The notes below the pieces were generated by a model that was not told where the DNA came from, did not search any database, and was given only the letters and a program-made list of their open reading frames with translations. Shown piece after piece: positions 1-7,625 of a stretch of 64,000 bases of DNA (its first letter is position 1; each line of letters opens with the position of its first letter). Location of the stretch: assembly GCF_003952345.1 (NCBI RefSeq), contig NZ_CP034433.1, forward strand, positions 3,224,001 through 3,288,000, written 5' to 3'. Both the position numbers and the translations under genes were made by a program. This stretch comes from Iodobacter ciconiae (lineage in GTDB: Bacteria > Pseudomonadota > Gammaproteobacteria > Burkholderiales > Chitinibacteraceae).

Positions 1-329
1 GCCAGTGATGTGCCCAGGAGTAAGAGCCAGGCCAGTGCTCCGCGCAAGACATTTAAGGTTTCCCAAAACTTTGTTATTTCCACGAGGGGGGGAGCCCGGC
101 GGTTTTGCCAGATCCACGGTAAAAATATTCGGGGACAACGGTTTTTCGGGGTGTTTCTGTACTTTGGTGTTTGTAATCTGCCAGCCAGATTAAAACGCAG
201 CTCCAGCATGGATGCAAGCCAGCCAAAGCCCACCAGCGGGTGAAATCGCTTAGGCTCGCCTAGACAAAGTTCTAACAGCAGGCCAAGCGCAAAGGCATAG
301 AGCCAGTGGGTTGGCGGCAGATTTAGCAT
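1..329 (-). CDS. cbiB: CbiB/CobD adenosylcobinamide-phosphate synthase, N-terminal part (cut by window edge)
   Basis: On the minus strand an ATG at 329-327 overlaps the cobU stop by one base and opens a frame that runs off the left edge. The start reads MLNLPPTHWLYAFALG, followed by LGEPKRFHP, LVGFGWLASMLE and, later, RGALAWLLLLG. This hydrophobic start with a GEP..HP motif is typical of CbiB, the membrane enzyme that attaches aminopropanol phosphate to adenosylcobyric acid. The downstream position after cobU fits a cobalamin operon. A polar stretch of about 35 residues between the LE..LN segment and RGALAW is longer than usual in the family. It could be an insertion or a local sequence error. 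Only about 109 codons are visible. Confidence 0.7.
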   Translation of the reverse strand, partial: MLNLPPTHWLYAFALGLLLELCLGEPKRFHPLVGFGWLASMLELRFNLAGRLQTPKYRNTPKNRCPRIFLPWIWQNRRAPPLVEITKFWETLNVLRGALAWLLLLGTSL

Positions 330-838
330 CAGCGCTTCACCGGCACAGGAATTCCGGCCACTACCAGGGTGACGTTAGTGGCTTGCCTGGCGATATCCTG
401 ATGTAAGCGACCGGCCTCATCACGAAATAATCTGGCCAGTGCATTATCAGGAACAATGCCAAAGCCAACTTCGTTACTCACTAGCAATAGTGTACCGCGA
501 TGCGCCGCTGCGGTGGTTATAAAGGCCTGCTTTTCTTGTGCCCAGCTGGCCAGATCATCCTTGCAAAGCCAGTTGGATAGCCAGAGCGTCAGGCAATCGA
601 TCACACAAAAATATCCCTGGCTTTGCGCCAGTGCAGCGGCCAGCTGTAATGGCGCTTCCAGCGTTTGCCAATGCGCGGGGCGTTCAGCCTTATGACGAAT
701 AATGCGCTCCTGCATTTCCTCATCAAAAGCCTGAGCTGTTGCCAGCCAGAACACCGGCCCGTCATGGGCCAGTGCCTGGGCCAGCGCGTAGCCACTTTTG
801 CCGCTACGCGCCCCGCCTAAAATAAGCTCGGTGCTCAA
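329..838 (-). CDS. cobU: Adenosylcobinamide kinase / adenosylcobinamide-phosphate guanylyltransferase
   Basis: A 169-residue bifunctional CobU/CobP enzyme. It phosphorylates adenosylcobinamide and then transfers GMP to give AdoCbi-GDP for nucleotide-loop assembly. The P-loop GGARSGKS lies at residues 8-15. The family motif VSNEVGFGIVP and the C-terminal segment with RLHQDIA and VAGIPVPVK are present, and the length is normal. The start codon is TTG (838-836) and overlaps the btuB stop as TTGA, so translation is probably coupled to btuB. The gene is the second of btuB-cobU-cbiB under the upstream cobalamin riboswitch and supplies coenzyme to the neighbouring ethanolamine lyase. Confidence 0.93.
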   Translation of the reverse strand: MSTELILGGARSGKSGYALAQALAHDGPVFWLATAQAFDEEMQERIIRHKAERPAHWQTLEAPLQLAAALAQSQGYFCVIDCLTLWLSNWLCKDDLASWAQEKQAFITTAAAHRGTLLLVSNEVGFGIVPDNALARLFRDEAGRLHQDIARQATNVTLVVAGIPVPVKR

Positions 839-2646
839 TGTTGCCAGCTCAGGTTAAGCATGGCATTACGACCCAGCGTGCTGTAACCTTTTGCCAGCTC
901 GTACTCGGCATCGAATATATTGTTGACGCGGGCGCTGGCCTGCCAGTCTTTAGCAAACAGCCAGTTCACACTCAGATTAACCAGCGCATAGCCTGGAAGG
1001 CGAGCTCGTGGTCCACCAGAAATATCTTCTTCACGGTGTGCCTGAGCTTGTACTTCGCCGCGCGTACTCCATTGCCCTTGTGTTACACCTACATAGGCTG
1101 AGCCAAACTGTTTGGCGCGACGAGTGAGTTGCTTGCCATCTGTTGATCCACCAGAGGTATCTTTGGCGTTCAGTAAATCAAAGCTACCTCCTGCTTGAAA
1201 CATCTCGCCTTGCCAGTCTGCCGTGAGGGTGATGCCTTTGAGCTTGGCATTACCAACTACGATGGTGGTGGTTTTGCCCGTTTCTAGCATGCCATCAATT
1301 TCGTTGTGGTAAGCCGTTGCGCTAAGCTTGACATTGTTTGCTTCAAAGCGAACAAAAGCTTCCGTATTTTTTGATGTCTCTGGCTGTAATGTTGGTGTGC
1401 CATAGTTTGGGTAATAGAGCTGGTTGAATGTGGGGGCACGGTAGCCAGTGCCAAAGCTACCACCGATTTTCCAAGCGTCGGCAACTTGCCAAGAGGCTCC
1501 GAGGTTTCCTGTGGTTTTTTTACCAAACTGGCTATTGTCGTCATTACGCAGATTTACTTGCAATGAAACATTGTCAAAATGAGCAAGGTACCCCGCAAGC
1601 ACGCTGTTAATACGGCGTTGGTCGACATCGTACTTTGTGCTGCTGCTAACGGCTTGCTCTAGCGTTTCTGCACCAACAGTAATGATGCCGGGGCCTGCTT
1701 TAATTTCATTGAGCCAAGACAATTGAGTCTGCTTGGTTTTAAAGCGGCTTTCTCCTGAAGTCGTATAATTTGTGCTGTCATCGATGCTGACGCCTGCTTG
1801 TAATTTGCTGGTCCAGTTCTTTGTAAAGCTGTTGTTCATCCAGAAGGTGGCGCTGCCATTTGTGCCATTGTCGTGATCGTCGTAGTTGCTGGAAGATGAC
1901 GAGTCGTAATGGTTTTCTGCTTTTGCTTGTAACAGACTTGCACCAAATTCGTGAGCTTCATTAATGCGGTGGCTGGCATTGATCGACAAGCTGGTGTTTT
2001 CATAACCATCGTTGTCGGTGCTAAAAGTGCCGGCTCTAGTGTTTGACCTGGCGCTGATGCCATCTGTTTTAGTGTGGGCTAAACCGATGGAATAGCGTGT
2101 GTCATTGACTCCGCCGGCAAGGTGCGCACTGAGGGTTTGGGTGTTTTCAGTTCCAAGGCCGATTTCTACCGAAGGATGAAATCCTTTACTGCCCTGGCGG
2201 GTAAAGATTTGGATCACGCCGCCAATTGCATCCGAGCCATATAAGCTGGCCGCTGGCCCACGCAGGATTTCTATCCGCTCTATTTGGGATAATGGAATGT
2301 GTTGCAGTGCTGCTGTACCAGTAGTTGCCGAGCCAAAGCGAATGCCATCAATCAGGTAAATAGTTTGTTGGGAGCTGCTGCCTCGAATATAAGCCGATGT
2401 TGCTTTCCCTGCTCCACCATTACTGGAAATTTGCATCCCTGGCTGGCGAGTGAGTAATTCTGGCAGGCTGATGGCACCTGAGGTTTCAATGGCTTTTTGA
2501 TCGATAACGGTTACGTCACCGACCACTTCCTTAACCGCTTGCGGTAAGCGTGCGGCCGTGGTGACGACGGGTGATAGCTGAACTGTCTCGGCTTGCGCAC
2601 AGATGCTGGCGACCAAGATGGTTAAAGGGGCGATACGAAATAACAT
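835..2646 (-). CDS. btuB: TonB-dependent vitamin B12 outer-membrane receptor BtuB
   Basis: A 603-residue TonB-dependent barrel. A signal peptide ends near residue 19 (..ICAQA) and a TonB-box-like segment (VQLSPVVTTA) follows. The plug domain has ELLTRQPGMQI, RGSSSQQTIYLIDGIR and RIEILRGPAASLYGSDAIGGVI. The barrel ends in ..NLSWQH. BtuB length and motifs, a cobalamin riboswitch upstream and cobU downstream together support B12 import over a generic siderophore role. The start has a good Shine-Dalgarno (CAGGAGAG, 2651-2658). The product sits in the outer membrane and delivers cobalamin to an inner-membrane importer that is not in this window. Confidence 0.93.
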   Translation of the reverse strand: MLFRIAPLTILVASICAQAETVQLSPVVTTAARLPQAVKEVVGDVTVIDQKAIETSGAISLPELLTRQPGMQISSNGGAGKATSAYIRGSSSQQTIYLIDGIRFGSATTGTAALQHIPLSQIERIEILRGPAASLYGSDAIGGVIQIFTRQGSKGFHPSVEIGLGTENTQTLSAHLAGGVNDTRYSIGLAHTKTDGISARSNTRAGTFSTDNDGYENTSLSINASHRINEAHEFGASLLQAKAENHYDSSSSSNYDDHDNGTNGSATFWMNNSFTKNWTSKLQAGVSIDDSTNYTTSGESRFKTKQTQLSWLNEIKAGPGIITVGAETLEQAVSSSTKYDVDQRRINSVLAGYLAHFDNVSLQVNLRNDDNSQFGKKTTGNLGASWQVADAWKIGGSFGTGYRAPTFNQLYYPNYGTPTLQPETSKNTEAFVRFEANNVKLSATAYHNEIDGMLETGKTTTIVVGNAKLKGITLTADWQGEMFQAGGSFDLLNAKDTSGGSTDGKQLTRRAKQFGSAYVGVTQGQWSTRGEVQAQAHREEDISGGPRARLPGYALVNLSVNWLFAKDWQASARVNNIFDAEYELAKGYSTLGRNAMLNLSWQH

Positions 2647-2650
2647 GACT

Positions 2651-2679
2651 CTCTCCTGAATACCACACCCGCTGTGTGG
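2651..2679 (-). promoter_or_regulatory. btuB ribosome-binding site with adjacent hairpin
   Basis: The Shine-Dalgarno CAGGAGAG (2651-2658) is preceded on the mRNA by a small hairpin, CCACAC/GTGTGG (2663-2668 with 2674-2679). Its position just before the ribosome-binding site suggests it may belong to the riboswitch expression platform. That role is inferred. Confidence 0.45.
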
Positions 2680-2796
2680 CAGTAATCAGCAGGCAGGAGT
2701 CGGCAGAGATGACGCAAAACACCATGGGGTGAGATGAATCTAGCTCGCTTCGGCTACCCTGCCGTGCGTGGTTGATCTTCGCGTTTGGGCGAAGTT

Positions 2797-2992
2797 TAAG
2801 GCCGGTCTCCGGACTTACAAGCGATTCAATCAATTCTGACATTTACTACGTCAATAAATATCTTGATTCTGACATTACCTTCCCGCCTAGTTTCAGACAG
2901 TGGTTTACCTAATGTTGTTTACTTGCTTACCGTTGCAGGGGCAGCACAGGATTTGAACCTGTTTCCCGTTTTACTCTTTCGAGCACCTTTGG
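2797..2992 (-). promoter_or_regulatory. Cobalamin (adenosylcobalamin) riboswitch upstream of btuB
   Basis: Read on the minus strand, the conserved blocks occur in order: AAAGGTGCTC near 2980-2989, ACGGGAAACAGG, then a stem closing on AATCCTGTGCTGCCCC, GCAACGGTAAGC, CCACTG, GGGAAGG, and finally the B12-box-like AAGTCCGGAGACCGGCC (about 2800-2816). This is the Rfam cobalamin aptamer pattern. It lies about 150 nt before the btuB start, so the likely mode is repression of btuB-cobU-cbiB when coenzyme B12 is plentiful. Between GGGAAGG and the B12 box the word AATGTCAGAAT occurs twice about 35 nt apart, making this peripheral part long. No clear intrinsic terminator follows, which favours control of translation. 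Confidence 0.9.
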
Positions 2993-3450
2993 AATGGGCG
3001 GATTGTATACCCCCTGGTTACTTCTGTGTCCGCGCATTACGTTTTGCGAAGAGAAAAAAGCCAGAGGAATGAGTGCTTTTTATTGTGCCTGTGCATGTGT
3101 TCTGCATACTAAAGGACACGCTAACTTGTGCGACCCAGGTTGCCAGTCTAGACATTCTTTTGAAGGTGCCTTTGACATGGCGCAAAAAGTAGTGCTGACA
3201 AAATTCGGATTGAATTTTGCGTCTTTTGGCCGAATTTTGTTTATTTTTATTACTTTTTTAAGAAGTTTTTTCTCCTTGATTTGATTTTTATGCCGTACAG
3301 CTTAGCTTAGAAGGCACACTTCAAACACCTGAAACAGGCTTTTTTTGTGGTGTGAATTTTTACATAAATTGTTGCCGATTTTTGATAGTGGCCTATTTGA
3401 GTAGCGAATTAGTATGCAAGCTACATAAGCATTTCACACGGCAGGCTGGC
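2993..3450 (+). promoter_or_regulatory. Divergent control region between btuB riboswitch and eutS
   Basis: No convincing gene lies here. The region must hold the eut promoter and the start of the btuB transcript. Visible structure includes a perfect 10-bp inverted repeat, CAAAATTCGG (3199-3208) with CCGAATTTTG (3230-3239), followed by a T-rich stretch. A short CCTG/CAGG hairpin with a T run lies near 3328-3345. Short frames across this span start far from any ribosome-binding site and do not resemble known proteins. The extended upstream frame joined to eutS was rejected because homologues begin at the ATG at 3451. Confidence 0.5.
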
Positions 3451-3786
3451 ATGGAAAAGGAAAGGATCATTCAGGAGTTTGTGCCCGGTAAGCAGGTTAC
3501 GCTGGCGCATTTGATTTCACACCCAACCGAAGATTTAGCCAAAAAAATTGGCGTACCAACGGCTGAAGCAATTGGAATCATGACGCTTACTCCTGGTGAA
3601 ACTGCCATGATCGCCGGTGATTTTGCCAGTAAGGCCGCTAATATTCAGATCGGCTTTTTGGACCGTTTTTCCGGTGCCTTAGTAATCTACGGATCAACCG
3701 GTGCTGTAGAAGAGGCCTTAAATCAAACGACTCTGGGCCTGCAGCGCGTTCTTGGTTACACCGTTTGTATGCAAACGCGCAGCTAA
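3451..3786 (+). CDS. eutS: Ethanolamine microcompartment shell protein EutS
   Basis: A 111-residue BMC-domain shell protein that forms hexameric tiles of the Eut metabolosome. The sequence follows the EutS pattern almost throughout: [19 protein letters not shown], then [18 protein letters not shown] and [14 protein letters not shown]. The ATG at 3451 was chosen because enteric EutS begins at this Met. The open frame extends upstream but that part is not similar to anything. eutS is the first gene of the plus-strand eut operon, so the promoter should lie in 2993-3450. Its stop overlaps the eutP start by one base (TAATG). Confidence 0.96.
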   Translation: MEKERIIQEFVPGKQVTLAHLISHPTEDLAKKIGVPTAEAIGIMTLTPGETAMIAGDFASKAANIQIGFLDRFSGALVIYGSTGAVEEALNQTTLGLQRVLGYTVCMQTRS

Positions 3787-4253
3787 TGCTGACGACGATT
3801 CGTTACGCCATGGTGGGCTCTATTGCCGCAGGCAAATCAACTTTATTTCATGCCTTGCAAGGTGATGGGCTGGTGGCGCAAAAAACGCAGGCTCTGGAGT
3901 TTGATGGCAAGGGCGGTGTGGATACACCGGGCGAGTTTTTTAATCATCCCCGCCTTTATAGCGCTTTGATTAATACCGTTAACGATGTGGATGTGCTGGT
4001 GTATGTGCATGCTGCCAATGATATGCAGTACCGAATGCCGCCGGGTTTATTGAGTGTATATGGCGGCAAGCGGGTATTGGGAGTCATTAGCCAAATTGAT
4101 TTGGATGATGCTGATCCCGATGCTGTTGAAATAATGCTGCGCGAACACGGGTTTGTGGGTGAAATTTTCCAGGTTTCCAGTTATTGGCCTGAAACGGTGG
4201 CCGCACTGAAATCCTCTCTCATGGGTAGTACGGATAAAGACTGCCTACCGTAA
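3786..4253 (+). CDS. eutP: EutP, GTPase-like ethanolamine utilisation protein (acetate kinase activity in enterics)
   Basis: A 155-residue protein with a P-loop GSIAAGKS at residues 11-18, then KTQALEF, DTPGEFF and a late ISQID that matches a G4-like motif. These match EutP, a Ras-like fold protein. In Salmonella, EutP has been reported to act as an acetate kinase, making ATP from the acetyl phosphate that EutD releases. The ATG at 3786 overlaps the eutS stop, which indicates coupling. An in-frame upstream start at 3765 inside eutS is less likely. Confidence 0.92.
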   Translation: MLTTIRYAMVGSIAAGKSTLFHALQGDGLVAQKTQALEFDGKGGVDTPGEFFNHPRLYSALINTVNDVDVLVYVHAANDMQYRMPPGLLSVYGGKRVLGVISQIDLDDADPDAVEIMLREHGFVGEIFQVSSYWPETVAALKSSLMGSTDKDCLP

Positions 4254-4267
4254 GGAGCTATTAGAGT

Positions 4268-4987
4268 ATGAAGCAATTGATCACCGCCGACGCCCTGCGC
4301 GCAGCGCATGCCGAAGGCAAAACGCGTATCGAAGTTACCCTGCCAGATTGCATTGTGACGGCAGAAGCTCGTATGGTTGCCGAGCGCCTGGGGGTTGAGA
4401 TTATCGAAGTGCTCGCCAGTAAGCCGTCTGTTTCGATTGCCAGCCCTGTGCTGCCGGGCGCTTCAGAAATCGCTGCCGATCATGAGTCGGAACTTGCGGC
4501 AATTCGCCATGCCGTACTGGCGCAGTTACCCGCAGGCAGCGTGCCGGAAAATGTGATTGATCAGCTGGTACGTAAAGTGGCTGCAGAGCAAGCAAATGTG
4601 GCTACGGTACCGGTGGCAGGCTATGAATCGATTACCTTAAAAAGTGGCATCAAGCGTGTGACTGGCAGCTCGGTAAAAATGGGCTTACTCGAAGGGGCAG
4701 GCGCAAATCAGATCGGGATTGCTGACGTGATTACCGGAGCTGACCGCAGCAGTATGGCAGCTGGTTTTATGCAATGGGAAAACAGTTTTTTCCCTTGGAC
4801 CTTGCGCTACGACGAGATCGATATCGTTCTGGATGGCGAGCTGCATATTCGCTGTGATGGCGAAACGGCCATTGCCAAAGCAGGCGATGTCATTTTTATT
4901 CCCAAGAATTCCAGTATTGAATTCGGCACGCCAAGCAAAGTGTCCTTTTTGTACGTGGCCTATCCGGCGAACTGGCAGGATTGCTAA
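4268..4987 (+). CDS. eutQ: EutQ, cupin-fold ethanolamine utilisation protein
   Basis: A 239-residue EutQ. The N-terminal half is variable (a helical segment MKQLITADALRAAHAEGKT that may target the shell). The C-terminal cupin domain begins near residue 130 and contains WTLRYDEIDIVLDGEL and AGDVIFIPKNSSIEFGTP. EutQ is needed for microcompartment assembly in Salmonella and has been reported to have acetate kinase activity. It is preceded by AAGGAGC at a good distance from the ATG and lies between eutP and eutT as in enterics. Confidence 0.94.
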   Translation: MKQLITADALRAAHAEGKTRIEVTLPDCIVTAEARMVAERLGVEIIEVLASKPSVSIASPVLPGASEIAADHESELAAIRHAVLAQLPAGSVPENVIDQLVRKVAAEQANVATVPVAGYESITLKSGIKRVTGSSVKMGLLEGAGANQIGIADVITGADRSSMAAGFMQWENSFFPWTLRYDEIDIVLDGELHIRCDGETAIAKAGDVIFIPKNSSIEFGTPSKVSFLYVAYPANWQDC

Positions 4988-4999
4988 GGAGTCTGACGC

Positions 5000-5818
5000 A
5001 TGATGACCTTCATTACTGAGGACTGGCTGCGAGAGCACTTTGGCCGTGCTACAGGCACCGAGATTCAGCTTCCTGCCAATGCAAAGCTTACGCCCGCCGC
5101 GCGCTCTTTGATTGAAGATCGCCATTTAGTAGTGAAGTTTATGAATGCAGATGGCAGCGTATTTGTGGAGCAGGCCGGTGCAGATGGCAACGTAGTTCTT
5201 GCGCCGGTCCATGTACTGACAGGCGATGCAGAGCACCACCGTGCGCATTGCATCCTGTGCCAGCAAGTTGTAGCACGTAAATCTGCCGCGATGACGCATT
5301 TGAATGCCAGCACGATGGTCGCCAAAAATGATGAGCGCATTCGTTTGCGAGGCCTGCTTGACAGTACTATCGCTCTGGCAATCTGGGTACAGACAGAGTT
5401 CGATCCTCAGGGCAGGCGCAAGGCGCTGGCGCATATGCTTGCTGATATTCGTTCGTGGCTGGGTAGTGTGTTGCGCGCTGAGGTGACAGGGGAGGCGATG
5501 CCCGCTATTTCGATGGGGGATCTGGATGAAGCGCGAATTCATGCTTTATCTCATCAGCCATTAAAAGAGTTGGGTCACGATCATATCGTTCCCGCGCTCG
5601 AGCATGGGGCAAGTGTTGCCAAGCTTAATTTACTGCGCGCACGGATTCGTGAGTGCGAAGTCCTGGCGGCAGATCTTTATATTGATTGCGATTTTGAGCT
5701 TTCCCGGCCTGATATTTTGCAAGCACTTAACCGGCTTTCCAGTGCAGTTTATGTACTGATGATTTTGGTTTTGCTGCAAGAAGCAGGTAAACCTTTGCCC
5801 GATTTGGGAGGCCACTGA
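5000..5818 (+). CDS. eutT: EutT, cobalamin adenosyltransferase
   Basis: A 272-residue ATP:co(I)rrinoid adenosyltransferase that makes adenosylcobalamin for EutBC. The family lines FITEDWLREHF, LTPAARSLIEDRHLVVKF, LDSTIALAIWVQ and LSRPDILQALNRLSSAVYVLMI are present. The metal-binding motif of enteric EutT, HX11CCX2C, appears here as H71-X11-H83-C84-X2-C87, so the first paired Cys is replaced by His. His and Cys can both bind metal, so activity is expected to remain. A GGAG lies before the ATG, and the stop overlaps the eutD start (TGATG). Confidence 0.93.
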   Translation: MMTFITEDWLREHFGRATGTEIQLPANAKLTPAARSLIEDRHLVVKFMNADGSVFVEQAGADGNVVLAPVHVLTGDAEHHRAHCILCQQVVARKSAAMTHLNASTMVAKNDERIRLRGLLDSTIALAIWVQTEFDPQGRRKALAHMLADIRSWLGSVLRAEVTGEAMPAISMGDLDEARIHALSHQPLKELGHDHIVPALEHGASVAKLNLLRARIRECEVLAADLYIDCDFELSRPDILQALNRLSSAVYVLMILVLLQEAGKPLPDLGGH

Positions 5819-6846
5819 TGAGTTTGTTAGACCAATGCCGCGCAGCAGCTTTAGCTCGTCCGGCACGTCTGGTGTTCCCCGACAGCCTTGATGCCAGAAG
5901 TGTGCGTGCGGCATTTTATTTAGCTGAAGCGGGTTATGCGCAACCCGTATTACTGGGTAACCCCTTTGAAATGCGGGCGTTTTGTCATCAGGAGCATCTT
6001 CCGCTTGGGCGAGTGCCGATGATTGATCCGCAAACATCGGCCAGATTGCCCGTTTATATCGCAGCGCTTGCCGAGCGTATGCCTGACAAGAGTGAAGAGG
6101 AGCTAGCCACCTTACTGAAAGACCCATTGTGGTTTGCCGGAGCGATGCTCGCGGCGGGGGACGTGGATTGTGTGGTGGGGGGGAATCATTCACCGACCAG
6201 TAATGTATTGCGGGCAGCCTTACGGGTAGTGGGTTTGGCTGAAGGCAATAAAACGGTGTCGTCGATCTTTTTTATGCTACCACCGGATCATGGCCAGCCT
6301 CTGATCTTTACCGATTGTGGTGTGGTTCCGCACCCGACACCGGCACAGCTCTCTGATATTGCGATTGGTGCTGCAGACAGTTATCGCCGCGTTACAGATC
6401 TGGAGCCGCATATTGCCATGTTGTCGTTTTCGACTCTGGGTAGCGCGCGTCATGCTTCGGTTGATGCGGTGCGGGAAGCCACGCGTTTGGTGCGTGAGCG
6501 CCGGCCCGATTTAAGTGTTGATGGCGAACTGCAATTTGATGCTGCCATGGTCCCTGAAGTTGCCGCGCAAAAAGCGAAAGACAGTCTGGTGGCCGGGCGC
6601 GCCAATGTGCTGGTTTTTCCTTCGCTGGAAGCGGGCAATATCGGCTACAAAATTGCCCAGCGTATGGGCGCGTATACGGCGCTGGGCCCGATGATTCAGG
6701 GGCTGCGCCTGCCTTACCACGATTTGTCGCGTGGCTGCACTGCCGAAGATATGGTGCAAGTCAGCCTGCTGGCAATGAAGATGGCCCAATCGGGTGATGC
6801 ACGATCGCAGCCAGGTCTGGCTGTGGTTGAGCTTGCCCGAAGTTAA
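5818..6846 (+). CDS. eutD: EutD, phosphotransacetylase of the ethanolamine pathway
   Basis: A 342-residue phosphate acetyltransferase. It converts acetyl-CoA from EutE into acetyl phosphate and recycles CoA inside the compartment. Typical segments are VVGGNHSPTSNVLRAALR, SSIFFMLPP, MLSFSTLGSARH, DGELQFDAAMVPEVAAQKA and FPSLEAGNIGYKIAQR. The length matches enteric EutD, which lacks the long N-terminal part of housekeeping Pta. It begins inside the eutT stop, and a 38-bp gap follows before eutM. Confidence 0.95.
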   Translation: MSLLDQCRAAALARPARLVFPDSLDARSVRAAFYLAEAGYAQPVLLGNPFEMRAFCHQEHLPLGRVPMIDPQTSARLPVYIAALAERMPDKSEEELATLLKDPLWFAGAMLAAGDVDCVVGGNHSPTSNVLRAALRVVGLAEGNKTVSSIFFMLPPDHGQPLIFTDCGVVPHPTPAQLSDIAIGAADSYRRVTDLEPHIAMLSFSTLGSARHASVDAVREATRLVRERRPDLSVDGELQFDAAMVPEVAAQKAKDSLVAGRANVLVFPSLEAGNIGYKIAQRMGAYTALGPMIQGLRLPYHDLSRGCTAEDMVQVSLLAMKMAQSGDARSQPGLAVVELARS

Positions 6847-6884
6847 CTTTGTTTTAAATTTAACCACCCTTAAGGAGTTTGAAA

Positions 6885-7175
6885 ATGGAAGCACTTGGCA
6901 TGATTGAAACACGCGGTATGGTCGCTCTGATTGAAGCTTCCGATGCGATGGTAAAGGCAGCTCGTGTAAAGCTAGTTGGCGTGAAAAGCATCGGTGGTGG
7001 CTTGGTTACTGCCATGGTTCGTGGTGATGTTGCTGCGTGTAAAGCCGCTACAGATGCAGGTGCGGCAGCGGCTCAGCGTATCGGAGAGCTGGTTTCCGTA
7101 CACGTAATTCCACGCCCGCATGCCGATTTGGAAGATATTTTTCCGATCAAAATGGATAGCAAGGATTTCGACTGA
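6885..7175 (+). CDS. eutM: Major microcompartment shell hexamer EutM
   Basis: A 96-residue BMC-domain protein, nearly identical to enteric EutM through [45 protein letters not shown] and VHVIPRPH. It forms the main hexameric facets of the shell. The start at 6885 follows TAAGGAG (6871-6877) at an ideal distance. A TTG two codons upstream is in frame but less likely. A 132-bp structured gap separates it from eutN, unusual in this otherwise tight operon, and may allow higher expression of the abundant shell protein. Confidence 0.97.
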   Translation: MEALGMIETRGMVALIEASDAMVKAARVKLVGVKSIGGGLVTAMVRGDVAACKAATDAGAAAAQRIGELVSVHVIPRPHADLEDIFPIKMDSKDFD

Positions 7176-7185
7176 TCTAGAAATA

Positions 7186-7271
7186 TCCCTGCCGGTGCGC
7201 TAAGGCGTGTCGGCTCGCCTTGCTGTCGATTTTCCCCTGAATTCTAGAAATGCCGAAATAGCAGGCAGGGA
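7186..7271 (+). other. Intercistronic RNA structure between eutM and eutN
   Basis: The word TCCCTGCC (7186-7193) pairs perfectly with GGCAGGGA (7264-7271). Inside this, AAGGCG (7202-7207) pairs with CGCCTT (7216-7221). TCTAGAAAT also occurs at both ends of the gap. A closing stem plus inner hairpin could protect the eutM mRNA end or set the EutM:EutN ratio. No function is proven. Confidence 0.45.
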
Positions 7272-7307
7272 AGTGCTTTGCCTGATTTTTATGAATTGGA
7301 GATCGTT

Positions 7308-7592
7308 ATGAGGCTTGGTGTGGTTATTGGGCAGGTTGTTTCAACTGTTAAACATGCGGCTTTAACGCGTGAGCGTTTGTTGTTAGTGAAGATGATTGAT
7401 GCCAGTGGTACAGCCAGTGGCGAGATGCATGTTGCGGCTGACAGTATTGGTGCTGGCAATGGTGAATGGGTGCTGCTGGTTTCTGGCAGCTCGGCTCGTG
7501 AATCTACCAGCGAGAGTGCTCCGGTCGATTTATGTGTTGTGGGCATTATTGATGAAGTCGTACTCGATGGTGCCGTGGCCTATCACAAGTAA
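7308..7592 (+). CDS. eutN: Microcompartment vertex protein EutN
   Basis: A 94-residue EutN/CcmL-type protein whose pentamers cap shell vertices. The pattern MRLGVVIGQVVSTVKH, MIDASG, GAGNGEWVLLVSGSSAR and VDLCVVGIIDEVV is clear. The start at 7308 follows TTGGAGA (7296-7302). The open frame extends ten codons upstream, but homologues begin at this Met. It is followed 33 bp later by eutE. Confidence 0.96.
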   Translation: MRLGVVIGQVVSTVKHAALTRERLLLVKMIDASGTASGEMHVAADSIGAGNGEWVLLVSGSSARESTSESAPVDLCVVGIIDEVVLDGAVAYHK

Positions 7593-7625
7593 GCCCGTGC
7601 CTGAGCACAGAACAGGAGATAGATT

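Noticed and set aside
5..243. Short plus-strand frames at the left edge
   Set aside because: The minus strand here encodes the CbiB N terminus directly behind cobU. The plus frames have no motif.
2940..2970. tRNA-like T-arm word (GGTTCAAATCCTGT on the minus strand)
   Set aside because: It is part of the cobalamin riboswitch aptamer. No acceptor stem, D-arm or anticodon arm can be formed around it.
3352..3450. N-terminal extension of eutS
   Set aside because: The residues are unlike any EutS. The canonical start is at 3451.
6511..6912. 133-codon minus-strand frame across the eutD end
   Set aside because: Antisense to the well-supported eutD gene, with no motif.
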